DNA of 64,000 bases. Origin: an uncultured Tateyamaria sp. Lineage in GTDB: Bacteria > Pseudomonadota > Alphaproteobacteria > Rhodobacterales > Rhodobacteraceae. Where the stretch lies: assembly GCF_947497045.1 (NCBI RefSeq), contig NZ_CANMEU010000002.1, positions 1-64,000 of the forward strand. The letters are read 5' to 3'. Both the position numbers and the translations under genes were made by a program. This document shows positions 42,543 through 50,988 of the stretch, in pieces (position 1 is the first letter of the stretch; every line of letters starts with the position of its first letter). The notes below the pieces were generated by a model that worked only from the letters and a program-made list of their open reading frames with translations, had not been told where the DNA came from and searched no databases.

Positions 42543-43912
42543 GGGCGCACCTCCGCTTGGATTGCAGCTGTGCGTTTTTCAGTCCTTTTGCGCGCGCGCA
42601 CCGTGTCGCGGATAACCACACCGCACCCGCCAAGCCACAACACATTGAACAACAGGTGGTTCAGGGACAGCCCCACCGGCCCCAGCCATAAGATCAGCGG
42701 CACGATCAGCACAAAGAACATTACCGTCGAGATCAGTGTGATCCGCACCAGTTCGCGGTCCCTGCCAATGGTCAGCATCGCGGGGTTGGCCATCGTCCCG
42801 CTGAGGTAAATCGCGACGGCCAGCAGTTGCACGCTGACCAGCAGGGCCGCATCGCGAAACCCTTCGCCAAAGAACAAGGCCAGCAGATCGCCCATGTAGA
42901 AAGCCGCCGGCACATAGAACACCGTGCTCAGCCCACCCAGAACCAGCGTCGCGGTCAGCACGAGTTTTCGGAACGCCTGTGCCGTGCCCGAGGACCAGAT
43001 GCGCACAAGTTCGGGATAGACCACCTGGCTGAGCGGGCGCGTCAGCCGCAACGTGGCCTCCGACAACCGCCGCGCCAGAAAATACGCCCCAACCGCAGAG
43101 GTATCGGCAAAGGCTGACAGGATGATGATATCAAAGCGCTGCGTGGATTGACGCAGGATCACGTTGATGTTCGAGTTCCAGAGCAGGCGCAGAAAACCGG
43201 GGTTTTCGCCCAGCACCCCATACAAGGGCGGCGTCAGGATCTGTGTGTATCCGCGACGGCGCAGTTCGCGCAGCCCAAAGGCAAAACCGACGCTGCCATT
43301 CAGCGTCCGTTCGACCAGCAGGATGACGATAAACGCCCAGATGCCCAGACCAAACCAGAACGCCAGCGCGGTGAGCGCAAAGCGCACCATCACTGTGCCA
43401 AAGTCAATCTTGGCCAACAGGTCAAATCGATCCAACACACGCAAGATCGCAATGCCCGTGGGCTGTAGCGTGAAAAACAACCCAAGGCTCAGCAATTGGA
43501 CATAGCGGGTGTGCTCTTCGGACAGGTTCAGCAACGGCGTGGCAATCGATGCCAGACCGACCGCGACGCTCCCGGCCACCAGCGCGCCTGCCATGTCGAT
43601 CACAATCGAGGCTTTGAGCAGCCGTTTGAACCGTTCGGTGTCGCCCGCCTCCAGCGCCTCCATCCCGTATTTGATGATGGTTTGCCACGGTTCAAGCCGG
43701 ATCAGCCGATCCACGATCCGGGTATAGGCCTGCACAATCGCGATCACCCCCAGACCCGCAGGGCCCACGGTGCGCGCCATCATGGCCAGGGTGACCACGC
43801 CGACCAGCCCGCCCAGAACCTGGGTCGAAAACAACCACCCCGCATTGCGGATGATGCGCTTGTACATCACGTTTTGGGCAAGCCAGCCCGGATGCCGCCC
43901 TACCCCCAGCAT
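42539..43912 (-). CDS. oligosaccharide flippase (Wzx/polysaccharide transporter family)
   Basis: A 457-residue membrane protein with about twelve to fourteen hydrophobic segments, beginning IIRNAGWLFSTQVLGGLVGV as in Wzx/RfbX proteins. The conserved middle RQSTQRFDIIILSAFADTSAVGAY fits the family. It moves lipid-linked repeat units across the inner membrane. Start choice is uncertain. I took the ATG at 43912 because GGGGGA lies seven bases upstream; the ATG at 43867 (MYKRIIRN) gives a more usual N terminus but has no ribosome site, and 43951 is also open. Its end overlaps the polymerase start. Confidence 0.87.
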   Translation of the reverse strand: MLGVGRHPGWLAQNVMYKRIIRNAGWLFSTQVLGGLVGVVTLAMMARTVGPAGLGVIAIVQAYTRIVDRLIRLEPWQTIIKYGMEALEAGDTERFKRLLKASIVIDMAGALVAGSVAVGLASIATPLLNLSEEHTRYVQLLSLGLFFTLQPTGIAILRVLDRFDLLAKIDFGTVMVRFALTALAFWFGLGIWAFIVILLVERTLNGSVGFAFGLRELRRRGYTQILTPPLYGVLGENPGFLRLLWNSNINVILRQSTQRFDIIILSAFADTSAVGAYFLARRLSEATLRLTRPLSQVVYPELVRIWSSGTAQAFRKLVLTATLVLGGLSTVFYVPAAFYMGDLLALFFGEGFRDAALLVSVQLLAVAIYLSGTMANPAMLTIGRDRELVRITLISTVMFFVLIVPLILWLGPVGLSLNHLLFNVLWLGGCGVVIRDTVRARKRTEKRTAAIQAEVRP

Positions 43913-44149
43913 TGGACATTCCCCCAGGGGCGCACGCAGCTGTGGCAGCATTTCGCGGTCGTGTGCCCAAACGAAGGGTTCGCGAACACACGGGCATGTT
44001 GCTGATCAAATATGAGCAAAAAACGGTCCCCAAAAACAGGGCGCAAGTGGCGCTAAATACTGGTCGTCAAAAATAAGGTGCCCGGGATAAAGCCCGAGGA
44101 AGACATGAAATATGTCCTGACGATACACCAAAAGGGCGTTATCGCAAAC

Positions 44150-44809
44150 CTATTGCCGCGCATTCACCCATAGCGAGAAGTCGTGCAGGCTTGGGACCAC
44201 GATGTCGGCCGCATGCGCCTCGTCTTTGGGCGCAGGATCATGGACCCCGCCGACCCGCGTGACCTGCACGGTGGTCCATCCCCGTGTCTTGGGCGTGACA
44301 AAATCCTTGGCCGGATTGTCCGCGATATAGACCATGTGATCTGCGGTGCCCGCGATCTGTTCCATCTCGATAAAGGCGCGCGGATGGGGTTTGCCATATC
44401 CCTCGCCCCACGCCCCTGTGGGACGCAGATGTTCGATCCAGCGAGGTAGCCCAAGGGCTGCGATTTTGTTGCGTTGCATATGCGCGGGCCCATCCGTGAT
44501 CAGACCAAAGGGCTGGGGGTTTTGCTCTAGAAAATCGGCTGCATCAGGGCACAACGTAATGTCGGGGGGGTGGTTGCGATAGGCGTCGATCAGGGTCTGG
44601 ATGGCAATGTCCGCCGCGTCCAGCCCAAGTGCGCGACGGGCCAGATCAAAGATGGTGCGCCGCTCGCCCGCCTCGAACAAGGCACGACAGCGAGCCCCGA
44701 ATCCCGCGACGCCTGTCTCGCTCTGTACCAACTGGTCAAGATGCGTATAGCCGCTGAAGGCAAAGTCACGCTCCAGATAGAGGGTGTCATCGAGGTCAAA
44801 GACGATCAT
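44150..44809 (-). CDS. HAD-family phosphatase-like protein
   Basis: A 219-residue HAD hydrolase. Motif I is FDLDDTLY with Asp5 and Asp7, motif II LITDG, the motif III lysine stands in GYGKPHPRAF, and motif IV reads YIADNPAKDF. It probably removes a phosphate from a sugar or other small molecule. It is nine bases downstream of an ATP-grasp gene; such ATP-grasp/HAD pairs occur in polysaccharide loci, but the product they make is not known to me. Confidence 0.85.
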   Translation of the reverse strand: MIVFDLDDTLYLERDFAFSGYTHLDQLVQSETGVAGFGARCRALFEAGERRTIFDLARRALGLDAADIAIQTLIDAYRNHPPDITLCPDAADFLEQNPQPFGLITDGPAHMQRNKIAALGLPRWIEHLRPTGAWGEGYGKPHPRAFIEMEQIAGTADHMVYIADNPAKDFVTPKTRGWTTVQVTRVGGVHDPAPKDEAHAADIVVPSLHDFSLWVNARQ

Positions 44810-44818
44810 GTGCGGCCC

Positions 44819-45793
44819 CTATCCCCGATAGACCGCATCGTCATAGCGCAGCATCTCTGCACCATCGCGCCACGCATTGTCCGCGCTGCGGGGCAGATCG
44901 GCGACCTCTTCCAGCAGCCACCGTGCAAAGGGTGCGCCGGCATAGTCGGCCAGCGGATAGCCACCGCCAAAGCGTGCGTTGATCTCGAAGACGGCGATGC
45001 CGATCTCGGGATCCTCGATAACCTGAAAACAGGCGACGCCGCGCAGATCGGGCAAGGTGCGCAGGATGCCTGCGGCGATCTCGTGCAGGTCCTCGCGACG
45101 TTCGGTGCGTCCCTTTTCAACCTCCCCTGCCCTGATCGCCAGGCGCTTGTGAGGGACCACGCATTGCAGCGCGCCCTTGGCGTCAACGAACATGTTGATG
45201 GTGTATTCCGGCCCGGTCAGACGGTCCTGAAAGATCATTGGTTCGTCAAAGGTGTCGGGCAGCATGTCGATGTGATCAAACACCGCCAGTCCACGGCTTG
45301 CACTGCCGCCCGAGGGTTTGGCAAAGACGGGCCAGCGCAGCCCGTCCGGGGTGGCGCGCAGTTGCGCTTCGGTCAACGTGCGCGGGACGGGCACGCCGGC
45401 CATGTCCAGCACGCGGGCGGTTTCGGACTTGTCCCGCACGACGTCGATCACGGGCGGGGCAGACACATGCACACGGATGCCAGCCGCAGCAAACTCCTGT
45501 GCGGCCTGCGCCAATGGCAGCAATTCAGGATCAATAGTGGGTACGATCAGCCCCACCCCTTCGGCGCGCGCAATATCAAGGATCGCCGCGGCATAGCCGG
45601 GATCGGTGGCGCGCGGCACGGCAAAGGCAGCATCGGCCGCCGCGCAGGCCGCGCTCATCCCCGGGTCCAGATCGCAGGCGATCACCCGGCCCTCCAGCCC
45701 AAGATCACGCAGGCTGGTGCGAAAACTGTTGAGCAGGCCCACGCGCCGCCCGGCAGAGCAGATGAGAACTGAAAGGGGCTTGGGTGTCGTCAT
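44819..45793 (-). CDS. ATP-grasp ligase-like protein
   Basis: A 324-residue ATP-grasp enzyme similar to the carbamoyl-phosphate synthase ATP domain. It has LICSAGRRVGLLNSF at the N terminus, the glycine-rich loop PVFAKPSGGSASRGL, then PMIFQDRLTGPEYTINMF and the metal motif FEINARFGGGYPLADYAG. It should join a carboxylate to an amine or other nucleophile through an acyl phosphate. AAAAGG lies nine bases before the ATG at 45793; 38 further codons are open upstream but overlap the start region of no known domain. It is placed between the FAD oxidoreductase and HAD genes. Confidence 0.84.
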   Translation of the reverse strand: MTTPKPLSVLICSAGRRVGLLNSFRTSLRDLGLEGRVIACDLDPGMSAACAAADAAFAVPRATDPGYAAAILDIARAEGVGLIVPTIDPELLPLAQAAQEFAAAGIRVHVSAPPVIDVVRDKSETARVLDMAGVPVPRTLTEAQLRATPDGLRWPVFAKPSGGSASRGLAVFDHIDMLPDTFDEPMIFQDRLTGPEYTINMFVDAKGALQCVVPHKRLAIRAGEVEKGRTERREDLHEIAAGILRTLPDLRGVACFQVIEDPEIGIAVFEINARFGGGYPLADYAGAPFARWLLEEVADLPRSADNAWRDGAEMLRYDDAVYRG

Positions 45794-45821
45794 GGCGTTT
45801 GCCTTTTCTTGGATCATCAGG

Positions 45822-47270
45822 TCAGACTGCGCTGCGGGCGCTGGCGGCAATATTGTCGTTCTGACGGCGTGTCGGATCCGCCGCTGCATCGAATGCGGCC
45901 CGGTCATTCATCAGGATCGCGTTGGCGGCCTGCAAGCCCGACAGGCTGGCCCAATCGGCACCGGGCCGGTTCACGTGATAGATTGAGCTTAGCTTGGACA
46001 CTTCGGCAAACAGGGCCGTGCGATAGGCCGTCTGCTGTTCGCGCCAACTGGCCGCCGCATTGGTGCGCGGAAAATGCAGGACATGGGCCCCGATCAGGTT
46101 GGCACGGGCGAGCAGGCCCGCGCGTTCCAATTCGGACGTCGCGATCTCGATCTGCTGCTCTGGCGTGCAGTTCAGGATACGGGCCTGCCCGTCGCAGAAG
46201 AATTCGACGCAATAGGCCGCCTTCCCCTCAGGCACCATGCGCCCGCCAAAGGCCCCGAAATTGGTGATGCGCCCACACAAAAGCGTCGGGTCATTCACCT
46301 CAAGCCAGGCATGGGGAAACTGATGGGGCACGTCTAGAAACAGATAGACAAGCAGCACGGCCCGCTGCGCTTCGGGCCCCGGCGCAGGCAGGTCCAGCGC
46401 GTCGGTCCGGGCGGCTGGCAGGGCGCCCCAAAGTCGCTCGATCGGCATGCTCGACACCACATGGCGCGCCTTCTGAGCGGTGGTCTTGCCCTCGATATCA
46501 TAGGTGACGGTGACGCCGCCGCAGGGGTCCTGTTCCAATGCGGTGACGGTGGCCCCGAACACGATCCTGCCACCAAGGGCAGTGTATTGCGCCGCAAGCC
46601 TCTCGAACAGCTGCCCGGTGCCACCCCCCGGATGGTGCCATGCCACCTGCCGCGACACGCCCCCGCGCGCCGCCATGGCCAGCGCATTTTTGGCCGTTGC
46701 CAGCAGGCCCGCGCCCATGGTCTGATCGACCGGGTTGGTGTCGGGCGGGGCAATATCGGCCCATGCTGTGCCGCGAAACTTCTCCCAGTACCCCTGCGCC
46801 AGAATGCGGGCAAAGGTCTGGCCGACGCGGAAATGCCAGAACTCCTCGTAGGTTTTGGGCGCGCGCCGCGCGCTTGCCATCCAGCCGCGCGACAGATCAA
46901 AACCGCCCCGCGCCAGCCACCCCACGGGCATCCCGCGCGTGCGGCCACGATAGGCCCCCGACATTTCGACAATGCGCCCGTCGTAAAGACTGCCGACCCG
47001 GTGCGGATAGGGCGCATAATCGTCCCCCAAGGCAGCGCGCCACAACTGGTCGATTTCGGGAAAACGGGCGTAAAGTTCCTTGCGCCCCAGATCCAGTGTG
47101 AAACCCTGCCAGCGTGGCGAGCGCATCATGCCGCCCACATGCTGGCCCTGTTCAAGCAACACGGGCGCATGCCCGCCTTGTTGCAAGGTCAACGCAGCGC
47201 TCAGGCCCGACGGCCCTGCCCCGATCACGATGGTTTGCGGTGTATCCAAAGATACGTTTCGAGAGCCCAT
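45822..47270 (-). CDS. FAD-dependent amine-oxidase/UGM-like oxidoreductase
   Basis: A 482-residue flavoprotein. The N-terminal FAD motif is VIGAGPSGLSAALTLQQGG, followed by the GG doublet region VGGMMRSPRW common to amine oxidases, protoporphyrinogen oxidase and UDP-galactopyranose mutase. The rest is typical of the COG1232/COG1233 proteins in polysaccharide loci. Its reaction may be on a sugar or lipid carrier; UDP-galactopyranose mutase activity is possible but I cannot see its key residues. It begins a minus-strand set with the ATP-grasp and HAD genes, 28 bases before the former. Confidence 0.8.
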   Translation of the reverse strand: MGSRNVSLDTPQTIVIGAGPSGLSAALTLQQGGHAPVLLEQGQHVGGMMRSPRWQGFTLDLGRKELYARFPEIDQLWRAALGDDYAPYPHRVGSLYDGRIVEMSGAYRGRTRGMPVGWLARGGFDLSRGWMASARRAPKTYEEFWHFRVGQTFARILAQGYWEKFRGTAWADIAPPDTNPVDQTMGAGLLATAKNALAMAARGGVSRQVAWHHPGGGTGQLFERLAAQYTALGGRIVFGATVTALEQDPCGGVTVTYDIEGKTTAQKARHVVSSMPIERLWGALPAARTDALDLPAPGPEAQRAVLLVYLFLDVPHQFPHAWLEVNDPTLLCGRITNFGAFGGRMVPEGKAAYCVEFFCDGQARILNCTPEQQIEIATSELERAGLLARANLIGAHVLHFPRTNAAASWREQQTAYRTALFAEVSKLSSIYHVNRPGADWASLSGLQAANAILMNDRAAFDAAADPTRRQNDNIAASARSAV

Positions 47271-47389
47271 GACTCACACCAAATAAATTTTTCGTTACAA
47301 AAATCAGTTACAGGAAGACTGCGATTTGCTAAGATTTTCAAAGTAAAATTTCTAATTTCTCTTTGTCACTTAAATTTGCATTAAAATCA
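47271..47389. promoter_or_regulatory. AT-rich divergent promoter region
   Basis: About 119 bases, strikingly AT-rich, separating the FAD-oxidoreductase gene (minus) from the deacetylase gene (plus). Repeated T-A steps and A/T runs (AAATTTTTCG, AAAATTTCTAATTTC) resemble targets of Ros/MucR-type zinc-finger regulators or nucleoid proteins. No clear -35/-10 pair was fixed. Confidence 0.45.
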
Positions 47390-48412
47390 ATGGTATCTGC
47401 GCAAGATAACAGTCAACTCTCCAGCGGTGGCTTTGTGCTTTCCCTGGATCTGGAACTGATGTGGGGGGTCTATGGCACCCATTCCATCGCCTCCTATGGC
47501 CAAAACATCCTTGGCGCGCGTCAGGCTGTTCCGGCCATGCTTGACTTGTTTGAGGCGCAAGGGATCAGCGCGACATGGGCCTGTGTGGGGCTTTTGATGT
47601 TTGAAAACCGCGCTGCGTTGCGCGCTGCCCTGCCCTATCGCCGCCCACAGTTTTCCAATGCACGCGATGACAGCTACGCGTTCGTGGACGCGGTCGGCCC
47701 GGACGAGGCATCAGATCCCTATCACTTTGGCTTGTCTCTCGTGCGCGAGATCGCGGACCGGCCCCATCAGGAATTGGCGACACACACGTTTTCCCACTTC
47801 TATTGCCTCGAAGACCAGTTGGACGTGCCGGCCTTTGCAGCCGACATCGACGCGGCCATTGCGGCCTTTGAGCCGGTCAATGTGCGCCCGCGCAGTATCG
47901 TGTTTCCGCGCAATCAGGTGACCAGGGACGCGCTGGCCGTTTGTGCCGCACGCGGCATTGACGTCTATCGCGGCCCCGGCCCGTTTCGCATGGATCGCCC
48001 TGCGGGGCGGGCGCAGCAATCCACATGGCGGCGCGGGATGCGGCTGGCCAACAGCTATGTACCGCTTTGCGGGCCTGCGGTGGTCGATGTGGCGCATGAG
48101 GGGGACGTCATAAATATTCCCGCAAGCCGGTTTCTGCGCCCTTTCAGTGGCGGCGCGATGGCCCCGGCCCGCATGCACATCGGCCTGATCAAACGCGAGA
48201 TGGCGCAAGCCGCGCGGCAGAACCGCATGTTCCACTTGTGGTTTCATCCGCATAATTTCGGCACCTGCACGGATGAGAATCTGGCGTTGCTGGCAGAGAT
48301 CATCACGTTCTGGCGCAGCCTACATGACCGCTTTGGCTGGCCGTCGCGCACCATGGCGCAAGCCGCGGATGCAGCCCGAAACACCGCCACCCAGATGCCC
48401 GGGGCGGCGTGA
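47390..48412 (+). CDS. polysaccharide deacetylase-like (NodB-fold) protein
   Basis: A 340-residue carbohydrate esterase family 4 protein. The catalytic motif is SLDLELMWG with Asp20 and Glu22, a variant of the usual TFDDG found in the DxE-type subgroup. The metal histidines stand in THTFSHFYC. Later conserved pieces are VFPRNQVT, and the C-terminal FHLWFHPHNF with the catalytic His. It should remove N-acetyl groups from a hexosamine in the polysaccharide or a precursor. No signal peptide is seen. The ATG at 47390 has a poor ribosome site; a TTG nine codons upstream is the alternative. The stop overlaps the next start (TGATG). Confidence 0.85.
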   Translation: MVSAQDNSQLSSGGFVLSLDLELMWGVYGTHSIASYGQNILGARQAVPAMLDLFEAQGISATWACVGLLMFENRAALRAALPYRRPQFSNARDDSYAFVDAVGPDEASDPYHFGLSLVREIADRPHQELATHTFSHFYCLEDQLDVPAFAADIDAAIAAFEPVNVRPRSIVFPRNQVTRDALAVCAARGIDVYRGPGPFRMDRPAGRAQQSTWRRGMRLANSYVPLCGPAVVDVAHEGDVINIPASRFLRPFSGGAMAPARMHIGLIKREMAQAARQNRMFHLWFHPHNFGTCTDENLALLAEIITFWRSLHDRFGWPSRTMAQAADAARNTATQMPGAA

Positions 48413-49659
48413 TGCAGCGCGCGGTCACATATCGACAGGCCTTTGGTCCTGATGCGGTCGAGGACCTGACCGTGACCGGATCCCGCACGGACACGGGCCT
48501 CGCGCGCAAGCCGCGCATCGTGGTGCTGGCCAGCCTGACCTCGTCGCTTGTGGGGTTCCGCTATGATCTGCTCAAGGCGATGGCGGCATCCGCGGATGTT
48601 CTGGCCTGCGCGCCGAACCCGGATCCCGTGACCGAGGCAAAGCTGGCCGAGATCGGCGTGGCCTTCAAGATCGTGCCGATGGACCGTACAGGCCAGAACC
48701 CGCTGCGGGATGTCAGGACGTTTCGTGCGTTGGTCCGGCTTTTTCGCGATTTTGGCCCCGACATTGTCTTTCCCTACACGATGAAGCCGATCATCTATGG
48801 CGGCCTCGCGGCCCGTTGGGCAGGCGTTGATCGGGTGCTGCCCATGTGTACGGGCCTTGGCTATGTGTTCGTGGATGAGCACTGCGGCCTGCGCAAACGG
48901 CTGCTGCGCAAGGGCTCTGTCCAGCTTTATCGCCATGCGTTGAAACAGGTGGACGAGGTCGTGGTCTATAACGATGCGGATGCGGCGGAGTTTCGCAGAC
49001 ACCGCCTTGTCGCCCCTGACAGCACCGTCAGCATTGTGCCCGGCTCGGGGGTGAATCTGGATCGCTTTGCCCACCAACCTGTGCCCAAAGGGCCGCCCGT
49101 CTTTCTGATGGTTGCCCGTCTTTTGCGCGACAAGGGGATTTGCGAATACATTCAGGCCGCCCGCCAGCTCAAGGCGCGCCACCCCGAGGTGCGCTGCCAG
49201 CTTGTGGGGCCGGTCGACGCCAACCCGTCCTCGATCACCGCACAGGAGGTCGAGGCATGGGAGGCCGAAGGCGTTATCGAATATCTGGGCGAAACCCCCG
49301 ATGTGCGCCCGCATCTGACGGTCTGCAGCGTGTTTGTACTGCCCTCCTATCGTGAGGGCGTGTCGCGCACCGTGCTTGAGGCGATGTCGACGGGGCGTGC
49401 AGTGATCACATCGGATGCGCCGGGCTGTGCCGAGCCGGTAGACGAGGGCGTCACGGGATATATCGTTCCGGTGCGCAATGCAGATCGGCTGGCCGATGCG
49501 ATGGCCCGGTTTGTGCAGGACCCCGATCTGGCGGTGCGCATGGGGGCTGCGGGGCGTGCGCGGGCAGCGGCACGCTTTGATGTGGCTAGGGTCAATACCA
49601 TCCTCATGGCCAAGCTTGGCCTGACCCCCACAGTGCGGCACGCGGAAATGGATTTGTAA
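48412..49659 (+). CDS. glycosyltransferase family 4 (PglA/WlaC-like)
   Basis: A 415-residue GT-B glycosyltransferase. The N-terminal half has FGPDIVFPYTMKPIIYGGLAA and CTGLGYVF, characteristic of bacterial transferases that use N-acetylgalactosamine or similar donors. The donor half shows VLPSYREGVSRTVLEAMSTG with the EX7E pattern and GCAEPVDEG. It should extend the lipid-linked repeat unit. It starts on the last base of the deacetylase stop and ends at the first base of the dehydrogenase gene, so the three are one operon. Confidence 0.88.
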   Translation: MQRAVTYRQAFGPDAVEDLTVTGSRTDTGLARKPRIVVLASLTSSLVGFRYDLLKAMAASADVLACAPNPDPVTEAKLAEIGVAFKIVPMDRTGQNPLRDVRTFRALVRLFRDFGPDIVFPYTMKPIIYGGLAARWAGVDRVLPMCTGLGYVFVDEHCGLRKRLLRKGSVQLYRHALKQVDEVVVYNDADAAEFRRHRLVAPDSTVSIVPGSGVNLDRFAHQPVPKGPPVFLMVARLLRDKGICEYIQAARQLKARHPEVRCQLVGPVDANPSSITAQEVEAWEAEGVIEYLGETPDVRPHLTVCSVFVLPSYREGVSRTVLEAMSTGRAVITSDAPGCAEPVDEGVTGYIVPVRNADRLADAMARFVQDPDLAVRMGAAGRARAAARFDVARVNTILMAKLGLTPTVRHAEMDL

Positions 49660-50982
49660 TTGGATACGTCACCGACCCCTGCCCCCGCCGATCACCATGC
49701 CCTGATCCCTGAACGCGTCGCTGTGATTGGGCTGGGCTATGTCGGTCTGCCCGTGGCCCTTGCGCTGTCCCAAACGGTGCAGCATCTGGTGGGCTATGAT
49801 CGCTCGGCCACGCGGGTGCAGACCCTTGCGGCAGGTCGGGACTCCAACAACGAAACAACCAGTGCGGACCTGCACGCCACCCGCACCCAATTCAGTGCCG
49901 CGGACCGCGATCTGGCCGGATGCACCACCTTCATCATCACGGTGCCCACGCCGCTTGACGGCTTCAACCGCCCCGACCTTGGCGCGATCCTGTCGGCTTG
50001 TGAGGTCATCGGGCCGCACGTGACCCGCGGGGCCGTCGTCGTCCTTGAAAGCACCGTCTATCCGGGCGTGACCGAAGACATCATGGGCCCGGCCATCGAG
50101 GCGGCGTCGGGGCTGATCTGCGGGCAGGACTTCTTTCTTGCCTACTCGCCTGAGCGGATCAACCCCGGCGACAGCGTCAACACCTTCGAGACGATCACCA
50201 AGGTCGTGGCCGGGCAGACCCCCGAGATAACGGAACGTGTTGCGGCCCTATATGGCTCGGTTGTGACGGCGGGGGTGCACAAGGCGGGCTCGATCCGTAT
50301 TGCCGAGGCCGCCAAGGTGATCGAGAACACGCAACGCGACATCAACATCGCGCTTATGAACGAGCTGTCGATCATCTTCGAGCGGCTCGATATTCCGACC
50401 CGCGATGTGCTGGAGGCCGCAGGCACCAAGTGGAATTTCCTGCCTTTTTCGCCCGGTCTGGTGGGCGGGCATTGCATCGGGATCGATCCCTATTACCTTG
50501 CGGCCAAGGCGGTCGAGGTGGGCTTGCACCCCGAAATGATCCTTGCCGGGCGGCGCACCAATGACGCGATGAGCAAGTTCGTCGCCGAACGCGCCATTCG
50601 CATGCTGACCAAGGCTGGCCTGTCGCCGGGCCATGCGCGTGTGGGGGTATTGGGCCTGACCTTCAAGGAAAACGTACCCGATCTGCGCAACTCACGCGTG
50701 CCCGAGATTGTGCGCATCCTGTCGGAATATTCGGTGCAGCCAATCCTGTTTGACCCGGTCGGATCACCCGATGATCTGCACAGCCATTATGGGCTGGCGA
50801 TGGCCCCGCCGTCGGATGTCTCCGACCTCGATATGTTGATCCTTGCGGTGCCGCATGAGGCGTTCCTGGCCGAAGGTGCGGACCTGATGGCCCGGATTCG
50901 CGAGGGGGGCATGCTGCTGGACCTCAAAAGCGCGCTGGCCCGCGATGATATCCGCCCGGACATTACTGTGTGGTCCCTCTAG
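49660..50982 (+). CDS. UDP-N-acetylhexosamine 6-dehydrogenase (TviB/WbpA type)
   Basis: A 440-residue nucleotide-sugar dehydrogenase. The NAD motif AVIGLGYVGLPVALALS is at residues 21-37, the catalytic cysteine is Cys272 in GLVGGHCIGIDPYYLA, and the third domain has TFKENVPDLRNSRV, which marks the TviB/WbpO subgroup acting on UDP-GlcNAc or UDP-GalNAc to give the uronic acid. This predicts an acidic amino sugar in the polymer. The start is TTG at 49660 directly after the preceding stop. It converges with the beta-helix gene six bases away. Confidence 0.92.
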   Translation: MDTSPTPAPADHHALIPERVAVIGLGYVGLPVALALSQTVQHLVGYDRSATRVQTLAAGRDSNNETTSADLHATRTQFSAADRDLAGCTTFIITVPTPLDGFNRPDLGAILSACEVIGPHVTRGAVVVLESTVYPGVTEDIMGPAIEAASGLICGQDFFLAYSPERINPGDSVNTFETITKVVAGQTPEITERVAALYGSVVTAGVHKAGSIRIAEAAKVIENTQRDINIALMNELSIIFERLDIPTRDVLEAAGTKWNFLPFSPGLVGGHCIGIDPYYLAAKAVEVGLHPEMILAGRRTNDAMSKFVAERAIRMLTKAGLSPGHARVGVLGLTFKENVPDLRNSRVPEIVRILSEYSVQPILFDPVGSPDDLHSHYGLAMAPPSDVSDLDMLILAVPHEAFLAEGADLMARIREGGMLLDLKSALARDDIRPDITVWSL

Positions 50983-50988
50983 GGGGCG

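Noticed and set aside
48244-49641. A 465-codon open frame on the minus strand opposite the PglA-like glycosyltransferase
   Set aside because: Same GC-bias shadow effect. The other strand encodes a well-formed family 4 transferase with all motifs.
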